Shown in pieces: positions 53,876-64,000 of a stretch of DNA of 64,000 bases. Where the stretch lies: positions 45,124 to 109,123 of the forward strand of contig CALYLW010001006.1 of NCBI GenBank assembly GCA_944989445.1, in the 5' to 3' direction. Position 1 is the first letter of the stretch, and each line of letters opens with the position of its first letter. The notes under the pieces were generated by a model. That model saw only the letters and a list, made by a program, of their open reading frames with translations, did no database searches and had not been told where the DNA came from. The position numbers were made by a program, and so were the translations under genes. This DNA comes from Ampullaceana balthica. Lineage: Eukaryota > Mollusca > Gastropoda > Lymnaeidae.

Positions 53876-56800
53876 AGGCAGGCGTGTCCATGAGGCTGGG
53901 TAAATGGCAGGTGTGTCCATAAGGCTGGATGAGTAGCAGGTGTGTCCATGAGGCTGGGTAAGTGGCAGGTGTGTCCATGAGGCTGGGTGAGTAGCAGGTG
54001 TGTCCATGAGGCTCGGTGAGTAGCAGGTGTGTCCATGAGGCTCGGTGAGTAACAGGTGTGTCCATGAGGCTGGGTGAGTAGCAGGTTTGTCCATGAGGCT
54101 CGGTGAGTAGCAGGTTTGTCCATGAGGCTCGGTGAGTAGCAGGTGTGTCCATGAGCCTGGGTAAGTAGCAGGTGTGTCCATGAGGCTGGGTGAGTAGCAG
54201 GTGTGTCCATGAGGCTGGGTAAGTGGCAGGTGTGTCCATTAGGCTGGGTAGGTGGCAGGTGTGTTCATGAGGCTGGGTATGTAGCAGGTGTGTCCATGAG
54301 GCTGGGTAAGTGGCAGGCATGTCCAAGAGGCTCGGTGAGTAGCAGGTGTGTCTATGAGGCTGAGTAAGTGGCAGGTGCGTCCATGAGGCTGGGTAGGTGG
54401 CAGGTGTGTCCATGAGGCTTGGTAAGTGGAAGGCGTGTCCATGAGGCTCGGTGAGTAGCAGGTGTGTCCATTAGGCTGGGTAAGTGGCAGGTGTGTCCAT
54501 GACGCTGGGTAAGTAGCATGTGTGTCCCCGAGGCTGGGTAAGTGGCAGGTGTGTCCTTAAGGCTGGGTAAGTGGCAGGTGTGTCCATGAGGCTGGGTAAG
54601 TGGCAGGCGTGTCCATGAGGCTGGGTAAGTAGCATGTGTGTCCATAAGGCTGGGTAAGTAGCAGGTCAGTCCATGAGGCTGGGTAAGTAGCAGGTGTGTC
54701 CATGAGGCTGGGTAAGTAGCAGGTGTGTCCATGAGGCTCGGTGAGTAGCAGGTGTGTCCATGAGGCTCGATATTAGCAGGTGTGTCCATGAGGCTGGGTA
54801 AGTGGCAGGTGTGTCCATGAGGCTGGGTACGTAGCAGGTGTTTCCATGCGGCTCGGTGAGTAGCAGGTGTGTCCATGAGGCTGGGTAAGTAGCAGGTGTG
54901 TCCATGAGGCTGGGTAAGTAGCAGGTGTGTCCATGAGGCTGGGTAAGTAGCAGGTGTGTCCATGAGGCTCGGTGAGTAGAAGGTGTGTCCATGAGGCTGG
55001 GTAAGTAGCAGGTGTGTCCATGAGGCTGGGTAAGTAGCAGGTGTGTCCATGAGGCTCTGTGAGTAGCAGGTGTCTCCATGAGGCTCGGCTAGTAGCAGGT
55101 GTGTCCATGAGGCTGGGTAAGTAGCAGGTGTGTCCATGAGGCTCGGTGAGTAGCAGGTGTGTCCATGAGGCTCGGTGAGTAGCAGGTGTGTCCATGAGGC
55201 TGGGTAAGTAGCAGGTGTGTCCATGAGGCTGGGTAAGTGTCAGGTGTGTCCATGAGGCTCGGTGAGTAGCAGGTGTGTCCATGAGGCTGGGTAAGTGGCA
55301 GGTGTATCCATGAGGCTGGGTGAGTAGCAGGTGTGTCCATGAGGCTCGGTGAGTAGCAGGTGTGTCCATGAGGCTCGGTGAGTAACAGGTGTGTCCATGA
55401 GGCTGGGTGAGTAGCAGGTTTGTCCATGAGGCTCGGTGAGTAGCAGGTTTGTCCATGAGGCTCGGTGAGTAGCAGGTGTGTCCATGAGCCTGGGTAAGTA
55501 GCAGGTGTGTCCATGAGGCTGGGTGAGTAGCAGGTGTGTCCATGAGGCTGGGTAAGTGGCAGGTGTGTCCATTAGGCTGGGTAGGTGGCAGGTGTGTTCA
55601 TGAGGCTGGGTATGTAGCAGGTGTGTCCATGAGGCTGGGTAAGTGGCAGGCATGTCCAAGAGGCTCGGTGAGTAGCAGGTGTGTCTATGAGGCTGAGTAA
55701 GTGGCAGGTGCGTCCATGAGGCTGGGTAGGTGGCAGGTGTGTCCATGAGGCTTGGTAAGTGGAAGGCGTGTCCATGAGGCTCGGTGAGTAGCAGGTGTGT
55801 CCATTAGGCTGGGTAAGTGGCAGGTGTGTCCATGAGGCTGGGTAAGTAGCATGTGTGTCCATAAGGCTGGGTAAGTAGCAGGTCAGTCCATGAGGCTGGG
55901 TAAGTAGCAGGTGTGTCCATGAGGCTGGGTAAGTAGCAGGTGTGTCCATGAGGCTCGGTGAGTAGCAGGTGTGTCCATGAGGCTCGATATTAGCAGGTGT
56001 GTCCATGAGGCTGGGTAAGTGGCAGGTGTGTCCATGAGGCTGGGTACGTAGCAGGTGTTTCCATGAGGCTCGGTGAGTAGCAGGTGTGTCCATGAGGCTG
56101 GGTAAGTAGCAGGTGTGTCCATGAGGCTGGGTAAGTAGCAGGTGTGTCCATGAGGCTGGGTAAGTAGCAGGTGTGTCCATGAGGCTGGGTAAGTAGCAGG
56201 TGTGTCTATGAGGCTGGGTAAGTAGCAGGTGTGTCCATGAGGCTCGGTGAGTAGCAGGTGTGTCCATGAGGCTCGGTGAGTAGAAGGTGTGTCCATGAGG
56301 CTGGGTAAGTAGCAGGTGTGTCCATGAGGCTGGGTAAGTAGCAGGTGTGTCCATGAGGCTCTGTGAGTAGCAGGTGTCTCCATGAGGCTCGGCTAGTAGC
56401 AGGTGTGTCCACGAGGCACGGTGAGTAGCAGGTGTGTCCATGAGGCTGGGTAAGTAGCAGGTGTGTCCATGAGGCTCGGTGAGTAGCAGGTGTGTCCATG
56501 AGGCTCGGTGAGTAGCAGGTGTGTCCATGAGGCTGGGTAAGTAGCAGGTGTGTCCATGAGGCTGGGTAAGTGTCAGGCGTGTCCATGAGGCTCGGTGAGT
56601 AGCAGGTGTGTCCATGAGGCTGGGTAAGTAGCAGGTGTGTCCATGAGGCTCGGTGAGTAGTAGGTGTGTCCATGAGGTTCGGTGAGTAGCAGGTGTGTAC
56701 ATGAGGCTGGGTAAGTAGCAGGTGTGTCCAAGAGGCTGTGTAAGTAGCAGGTGTGTCCATGAGGCTGGGTAAGTAGCAGGTGTGTCCATGAGGCTGGATG

Positions 56801-59800
56801 AGTAGCAGGTGTGTCCATGAGGCTGGGTGGGTAGCAGGTGTGTCCATGAGGCTGGGTAAGTGGCAGGTGTGTCCATGAGGCTGGGTGAGTAGCAGGTGTG
56901 TCCATGAGGCTCGGTGAGTAGCAGGTGTGTCCATGAGGCTGGGTACGTGGCAGGTGTGTCCATGAGGCTGGGTGAGTAGCAGGTGTGTACATGAGGCTGG
57001 GTAAGTAGCAGGTGTGTCCAAGAGGCTGTGTAAGTAGCAGGTGTGTCCATGAGGCTGGGTAAGTAGCAGGTGTGTCCATGAGGCTGGATGAGTAGCAGGT
57101 GTGTCCATGAGGCTGGGTGGGTAGCAGGTGTGTCCATGAGGCTGGGTAAATGGCAGGTGTGTCCATGAGGCTGGGTGAGTAGCAGGTGTGTCCATGCGCT
57201 GGGTGGGTAACAGGTGTGTCCATGAGGCTGGGTAAGTGGCAGGTGTGTCCATGAGGCTGGGTGAGTAGCAGGTGTGTCCATGAGGCTCGGTGAGTAGCAG
57301 GTGTGTCCATGAGGCTGGGTAAGTGGCAGGTGTGTCCATGAGGCTGGGTAAGTAGCAGGTGTGTCAAACAGGCTGGGTAAGTTGCATGTGTGTCCATGAG
57401 GCTGGGTAAGTGGCAGGTGTGTCCATGAGGCTGGGTAAATGGCAAGTGTGTCCATGAGGCTGGGTAAGTTGCAGACGTGTCCATGAGGCTGGGTAAGTAG
57501 CAGGTGTGTCCATGAGGCTCGGTGAGTAGCAGGTGTGTCCATGAGGCTCGGTGAGTAGCAGGTGTGTCAATGAGGCTGGGTAAGTAGCAGGTGTGTCCAT
57601 GAGGCTGGGTAAGTAGCAGGTGTGTCCATGCGGCTGGGTAAGTAGCAAGTGTGTCCATGAGGCTCGGTGAGTAGCAGGTGTGTCCATGAGGCTGGGTGAG
57701 TAGCAGGTGTGTCATTGAGGCTGGGTGAGTAGCAGGTGTGTCCATGAGGCTGGGTAAGTGGCAGTCATGTCCATGAGGCTGGGTAAGTAGCAGGTGTGTC
57801 CATGAGGCTCGGTGAGTAGCAGGTGTGTCCATGAGGCTCGGTTAGTAGCAGGTGTGTCCATGAGGCTGGGTAAAAAGCAGGTGTGTCCATGAGGCTTGGT
57901 GAGTAGCAGGTGTGTCCATGAGGCTCAGTGGGTAGCAGGTGTGTACATGAGGCTCGGTGAGTAACAGGTGTGTCCATGAGGCTGGGTAAGTAGCAGGTTT
58001 GTCCATGAGGCTGGGTAAGTAGCAGGTGTGTCCATGAGGCTCGGTGAGTAGCAGGTGTGTCCATGAGGCTGGGTAAGTGGCAGGTGTGTCCATGAGGCTG
58101 GGTGAGTAGCAGGTATGTTCATGAGGCTGTGTGAGTAGCAGATGTGTCCATGAGGCTGGGTTAGTAGCAGGTGTGTCAATGAGGCTGGGTAAGTGGCAGG
58201 TGTGTCCATGAGGCTGGGTAAATTGCAAGTGTGTCCATGAGGCAGGGTAAGTGGCGGGCGTGTCCATGAGGCTCGGTGAGTAGCAGGTGTGTCCATGATG
58301 CTGGGTAAGTGGCAGGTGTATCCATGAGGCTGGGTAAGTGGCAGGTGTGTCCATGAGGCTGGGTAAGTGCAGTTGTGTCCAGTGGGCTGTGTAAGTGGCA
58401 GGTGTGTCCATGAGGCTGGGTAATTGGCAGGTGTGACCATGAGGCTGGGTAATTGGCAGATGTGTCCATGAGGCTGGGTAAGTTGCAGATGTGTCGATGA
58501 GGCTGTGTAAGTAGCAGGTGTTTCCATGAGGCTGGGTAAGTGGTAGGTGTGTCCATTAGGCTTGGTAGTAGCAGGTGTGTCCATGAGGCTGGGTAAGTGG
58601 CAGGTGTGTCCATGAGGATCGGTGAGTAGCAGGTGTGTCAATGAAGCTGCGTAAGTGGCAGGTGTGTCCATGAGGCTTGGTAAGTGGAAGGTGTTTCTAT
58701 GAGGCTGGGTAAGTGGCAGGTGTGTCCATGAGTCTGGGTAAGTAGCAGGTGTGTCCATGAGGCTGGCTAAGTGGCAGGTGTGTCCATGAGGCTGGGTAAG
58801 TGGCAGGTGTGTCCATGTGGCTGGGTAAGTAGCAGGTGTGTCACTGAGGCTGGGTAAGTGGCAGGTGTGTCCATGAGGCTGGGTAAGTGGCAGTTGTGTC
58901 CATGAGGCTTGGTAGTCTTAGGTGTGTCCATGAGGCTGGGTAAGTAGCAGGTGTGTCCATGAGGATTGGTGAGTAGCAGGTGTGTCAATGAAGCTGAGTA
59001 AGTGGCAGGTGTGTCCATGAGGCTGGGTAAGTGGCAGTCGTGTCCATGAGGCTGGATAAGTGGCATGTGTGTCAATGAGGCCGAGTAAGTGACAGCCGTT
59101 TCCATGAGGCTGGTTAAATGGCAGCCGTGTCAATGAGGCTGGGTAAGTGGCAGATGTGTCCATGAGGCTGTGTAAGTGGCAGGTGTGTCCATGAAGCTGG
59201 GTAATTGGCAGGTGTCCATGAGGCTGGGTAAGTGGCAGGTGTGTCCATGAGGCTGGGTAAGTGGCAGGTGTGTCCTTGAGGCTGGGTAAGTGGCAGGCGT
59301 GTCCATGAGGCTCGGTGTGTAGCAGGTGTGTAGATGAGGCTCGGTGAGTAGCATGTGTGTCCATGAGGCTTGGTAAGTGGCAGGTGTGTCCATGAGGCTG
59401 GGTAAGTGGCAGGTGTGTCCATGAGGCTGGGTAAGTGACAGGTGTGTCCATGAGGCTGGGTAAGTGGCAGGTGTGTCCTTGGGGCTGGGTAATTGACAGG
59501 ATATCCATGTGGCTTGGTAAGTGGAAGATGTGTCCATAAGGCTGGTTAAGTGGCAGGTGTGTCCATGAGGCTGGGAAAGTTGCAGGTGTGTCAATGACAC
59601 TGGGTAAGTAGCAGGTGTGTCCATGAGGCTGGGTAAGTGGCAGGTGTGTCCATAAGGCTGGGTAAGTGGCAGGTGTGTCCATGAGGCTGGAGAAGTGGCA
59701 GTTGTGTCCATGAGGATCTGTGTGTAGCAGGTGTGTCAACGAAGCTGAGTAAGTGGCAGGTATGTCCATGAGTTTGGGTTAGTGGCAGCCATGTCCATGA

Positions 59801-62800
59801 GGCTGGGTAAGTGGCAAGTGTGTCAATGAGGCCGAGTAAGTGACAGCCGTTTCCATGAGGCTGGGTAAATGGCAGCTTTGTCAATGAGCCTGGGTATATG
59901 GCAGATGTGTCCATGAGGCTGTGTAAGTGGCAGGTGTGTCCATGAGGCTGGGTAATTGGCAGGTGTGACCATGAGGCTGGGTAAGTGGCAGATGTGTCCA
60001 TGAGGCTGGGTAAGTTGCAGATGTGTCCATGAGGCTCGGTAAGTAGAAGCCGTGTCCATTAGGCTAAGTAAGTGGCAGGTGTGCCCATGAGGCTGCATAA
60101 GTGGAAGACCATGTCAATAAGGCTGGGTAAGTGGCAGTCGTGTCAATAAGGCTGGGTAAGTTGCAGATGTGTCCATGAGGCTGGGTAAGTAGCAGGTGTG
60201 TCCATGAGGCTGGGTAAGTAGCAGGTGTGTCCATGAGATTCGGTGAGTAGCAGGTGTGTCCATGAGGCTGGGTGAGTAGCATTTGTGTCCATGAGACTCG
60301 GTGAGTAGCAGGTGTGTCCTTTAAGCTGGGTAAGTGACATTCGTGTCCATGAGACTGGGTAAGTGGCAGGTGTGTCAATGAGGCCGAGTAAGTGACAGCC
60401 GTTTCCACGAGGCTGGGTAAATGGCAGCCGTGTCAATCAGGCTGGGTAAGTGGCAGATGTGTCCATGAGGCTGTGTAAGTGGCAGGTGTGTTCATGAGGC
60501 TGGGTAATTGGCAGGTGTGACCATAAGGCTGGGTAAGTGGCAGGTGTGTCAATGAGGCTGGGTAAGTGGCAGGTGTATCAATGAGGCTGGGTAAGTAGCA
60601 GGTGTGTCCTTGAGGCTGGGTAAGTGGCAGGTGTATCCATGAGGCTGGGTAATATGCAAGTGTTTCCATGAGGCTCGGTGTGTAGCAGGTGTGTCCTTGA
60701 GGCTCGGTTAGTAGCATGTGTGTCAATGAGGCTTGGTAAGTGGCAGGTGTGTCCATTAGGCTGGGTAAGTGGCATGTGTGTCCATGAGGCTGGGTAAGTA
60801 GCAGGTGTGTCCATGAGGCTGTGTAAGTGGCAGCTGTGTCCGTGAGACTAGGTAAGTAGCAGGTGTGTCCATGAGGCTGGGTAAGTAGCAGGTGTTTCCA
60901 TGAGGCTGGGTACGTAGCAGGTGTTTCCATGAGGCTCGGTGAGTAGCAGGTGTGTCCATGAGGCTGGGTAAGTAGCAGGTGTGTCCATGAGGATGGATAA
61001 GTAGCAGGTGTGTCCATGAGGCTCGGTGAGTAGCAGGTGTGTCCATGAGGCTGGGTAAGTGTCAGGTGTGTCCATGAGGCTCGGTGAGTAGCAGGTGTGT
61101 CCATGAGGCTGGGTAAGTAGCAGGTGTGTCCATGAGGCTCGGTGAGTAGCAGGTGTGTCCATGAGGCTGGGTAAGTAGCAGGTGTGTCCATGAGGCTGGG
61201 TAAGTAGCAGGTGTGTCTATGAGGCTCGGTGAGTAGCAGGTGTGTCCATGAGGCTGGGTGAGTAGCAGGTGTGTCCATGAGGCTGGGTAAGTGGAAGGTG
61301 TGTCCATGAGGCTGGGTGAGTAGCATGTGTGTCCATGAGACTCGGTGAGTAGCAGGTGTGTCCATGAGGCTGGGTAATTGGCAGGTGTGTCAATGAGGCT
61401 GGGAAAGTAGCAGGTGTTTCCATGAGGCTGGGTAAGTTGCCTGTGTGTCCATGAGGCTGGGTAAGTGGCAGGCGTGTCCATGAGGCTGGGTAAGTAGCAG
61501 GTGTGTCCATAAGGCTAGGTAAGTAGCAGGTGTGTCCATGAGGCTGGGTAAGTAGCGAGTGTGTCCATGAGGCTCGGTAAGTAGCAGGTGTGTCCATGAG
61601 GCTCGGTGAGTAGCAGGTGTGTCAATGAGGCTTAGTAAGTAGCAGGTGTGTCCATGAGGCTGGGTAAGTAGCAGGTGTGTCCATGAGGCTCGGTGAGTAG
61701 CAGGTGTGTCCATGAGGCTTGGTTAGTAGCAGGTGTGTCCATGAGGCTGGGTAAGTGTCAGGTGTGTTCATGAGGCTCGGTGAGTAGCAGTTGTGTCCAT
61801 GAGGCTGGGTAAGTAGGAGGTGTGTCCATGAGGCTCGGTGAGTAGCAGGTGTGTCCATGAGGCTGGGTAAGTAGCAGGTGTGTCCATGAGGCTGGGGAAG
61901 TAGCAGGTGTGTCCATGAGGCTCGGTGAGTAGCTGTGTGTCCATGAGCATCGGTGAGTAGCAGGTGTGTCCATGAAGCTGGGTAAGTAGCAGGTGTGTCC
62001 ATGAGGCTCGGTGAGTAGCAGGTGTGTCCATGAGGCTCGGTGAGTAGCAGGTGTGTCCATGAGGCTGAGTAAGTGACAGTGGTGTCCATGAGACTGGGTA
62101 AGTGGCAGGTGTGTCAATGAGGCCGAGTAAGTGACAGCCGTTTTGATGAGGCTGGGTAAATGGCAGCCGTGTCAATGAGGCTGGGTAAGTGGCAGATGTG
62201 TCCATGAGGCTGTGTAAGTGGCAGGTGTGTCCATGAGGCTGGGTAATTGGCAGGTGTGTCCATGAGGTTGGGTAAGTGGCAAGTGTGTCCATGAGGCTCG
62301 GTGTGTAGCAGGTTTGTCCATGAGGCTCGGTTAGTAGCAGGTGTGTCCATGAGGCTTGGTAAGTGGCAGGTGTGTCCATGAGGCTGGGTAAGTGGCAGGT
62401 GTGTCCATGAGGCTGGGTAAGTGGCAGGTGTGTCCATGAGGCTGGTTAAGTGGCAGGTGTGTCCATGAGGCTGGGTAAGTTGCAGGTGTGTCCATGAGAC
62501 TGGGTAAGTAGCAGGTGTGTCCATGAGCCTGGGTAAGTTGCAGGTGTGTCCATAAGGCTGGGTAAGTGGCTGGTGTGTCCATGAGGTTGGGTAAGTGGCA
62601 GTTGTGTCCATGAGGATCTGTGAGTAGCAGGTGTGTCAATGAAGCTGAGTAAGTGGCAGGTATGTCCATTAGGCTGGGTAAGTGGCAGGTGTGTCCATGA
62701 GGCTCGGTGAGTAGCAGGTGTGTCCATGAGGCTCGGTGAGTAGCAGGTGTGTCCATGAGGCTCGGTGAGTAACAGGTGTGTCCATGAGGCTGGGTTAGTA

Positions 62801-63480
62801 GCAGGTTTGTCCATGAGGCTCGGTGAGTAGCAGGTCTGTCCATGAGGCTCGGTGAGTAGCAGGTGTGTCCTTGAGCCTGGGTAAGTAGCAGGTGTGTCCA
62901 TGAGGCTGGGTGAGTAGCAGGTGTGTCCATGAGGCTGGGTAAGTGGCAGGTGTGTCCATTAGGCTGGGTAGGTGGCAGATGTGTTCATGAGGCTGGGTAT
63001 GTAGCAGGTGTGTCCATGAGGCTGGGTAAGTGGCATGCATGTCCAAGAGGCTCGGTGAGTAGCAGGTGTGTCCATGAGGCTGAGTAAGTGGCAGGTGCGT
63101 CCATGAGGCTGGGTAGGTGGCAGGTGTGTCCATGAGGCTTGGTAAGTGGAAGGCGTGTCCATGAGGCTCGTTGAGTAGCAGGTGTGTCCATTAGGCTGGG
63201 TAAGTGGCAGGTGTGTCCATGACGCTGGGTAAGTAGCATGTGTGTCCATTAGGCTGGGTAAGTGGCAGGCGTGTCCCCGAGGCTGGGTAAGTGGCAGATG
63301 TGTCCACGAGGCTGTGTAAGTGGCAGCCGTGTCAATGAGGCTGGGTAAGTGGCAGCCGTGTCCATGAGGCTGGGTAAGTGGCAGGTGTGTCCACGAGGCT
63401 GTGTAAGTGGCAGCCGTGTCAATGAGGCTGGGTAAGTGGCAGGTGTGTCCATGAGGCTGGTTAAGTGACAGCCGTGTCAA
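53876..63480. repeat. 29-bp minisatellite, about 331 copies
   Basis: The unit is GTGTGTCCATGAGGCTGGGT plus AAGTAGCAG. Two main forms alternate, GCTGGGTAAGT and GCTCGGTGAGT. Larger duplications are visible: a block starting with TCCATTAGG at 54235 recurs at 55568 and at 62955, and a ten-unit block near 56696 recurs at 56986. Minus-strand translation gives a 29-residue peptide repeat (MDTPATYPASWTHLLLTQPH start) in all three frames, because 29 is not divisible by three and the unit has no minus-strand stop. This accounts for many overlapping minus-strand frames of up to 656 codons; I do not regard them as genes. Confidence 0.97.
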
Positions 63481-64000
63481 TAATGTATCTTATTCAGTTT
63501 TGTGAACTGGTCTAACCGTTTCGTCCAAGCTAATTTAGAGGTTTAGCGGAGCAGTAGAAAACCCATCGTAGAACCCCATTTAGAGGGTGCCCTAGTTGTA
63601 CCCCAGGGCGGGGCGGGGGAAGGCGTTGTAAATGACTTTAAGTACATGGAGTTCCAGTCCTAGAAAGTTCTTTGGGGTGCTGCGGGGGGCAAACCATTCC
63701 AGAGAAGTCCTCTGCTGTACCGACCTACGGACCGAGCGTTTCATATTGAGGTAGCCCTAACTCACCTTGTTAACGGAGGGTGAAGTATTGGTGGGGGGCC
63801 TTCCCAAGAAATAACGTTCTCAAAGTGCCGCTTCGCGGTCCGTAATGTGGGAGTTTGAGGCCCGTTAAGAAAGTGGCGCTGCATTTTGGGTGGGGCGTGG
63901 GGGGAGGGGGTGTCTAACGAGCCTCTTGAAGTCAATATATAATATTGCACTTACCCCTAAAGTAGTCATTGACTGACCAACGGTCAATGCTGACCCTGTT
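63481..64000. other. Unassigned sequence at the right edge
   Basis: G-rich, unique-looking DNA. On the minus strand a good donor, TTTAGGG|GTAAGTG, lies at 63954-63948, so an exon could enter from the right. Its phase-0 reading does not resemble kinase sequence, so I do not link it to the kinase gene. Confidence 0.4.

Noticed and set aside
53696..63480. Overlapping minus-strand frames starting MDTPATYPASWTHL, resembling a mucin-like repeat protein
   Set aside because: The same peptide appears in all three frames because of the 29-bp period; no signal peptide, stable start or unique domain was found.
63948..64000. Upstream kinase exon ending at the donor near 63954
   Set aside because: In the phase required by the next exon the translation (SALTVGQSMTTLG) does not match the kinase activation segment.

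Overview
This is eukaryotic nuclear DNA, most probably from a lophotrochozoan invertebrate and most likely a mollusc. The basis is a spliced, secreted C1q-domain gene of the coiled-coil type that is greatly expanded in molluscs, spliced receptor tyrosine kinase exons, LINE, hAT and Helitron-like remnants, and extreme tandem-repeat content. No operons, ribosome binding sites or prokaryotic genes are visible. Roughly half of the window is tandem repeat, and most long open frames are by-products of stop-free repeat units.

Layout, left to right. Positions 1-8908 are an almost pure CAT/ATC microsatellite. It passes into a series of hexanucleotide blocks (8909-11085) in which each block differs from the next by one transition. 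From 13.6 to 29.6 kb on the minus strand lies a complete four-exon gene for a predicted 264-residue secreted C1q-domain protein. All splice phases agree. Its introns hold an 18-bp minisatellite (intron 3), a mosaic of AT-rich mobile elements (intron 2) and a 6.7-kb nested 76/38-bp minisatellite (intron 1). Two hAT miniature elements with perfect 8-bp target duplications lie in or beyond its 3' UTR.

From 29.6 to 39 kb there are Helitron-like termini, a roughly 240-bp tandem repeat and a decayed hAT transposon (35014-37790). One miniature element near 12 kb is clearly a non-autonomous relative of that transposon. From 39 to 47.5 kb there are at least ten separate minisatellites, a foldback element, and a LINE broken into opposite-strand halves in the pattern expected of twin-primed insertion.

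From 49.2 to 51.5 kb on the minus strand are the last two coding exons of a receptor tyrosine kinase (kinase C-lobe plus a tail of about 300 residues). The upstream exons were not found and probably lie to the right of the window. Upstream of these exons come a 46-bp array, a 48-bp array and a 9.6-kb array of 29-bp units (53876-63480) with higher-order structure. The final 520 bp are unassigned.

The two genes have no evident functional link. C1q proteins act as secreted pattern-recognition molecules, whereas the kinase would be a membrane signalling receptor. What they share is their setting: minisatellites occur in introns of both genes.
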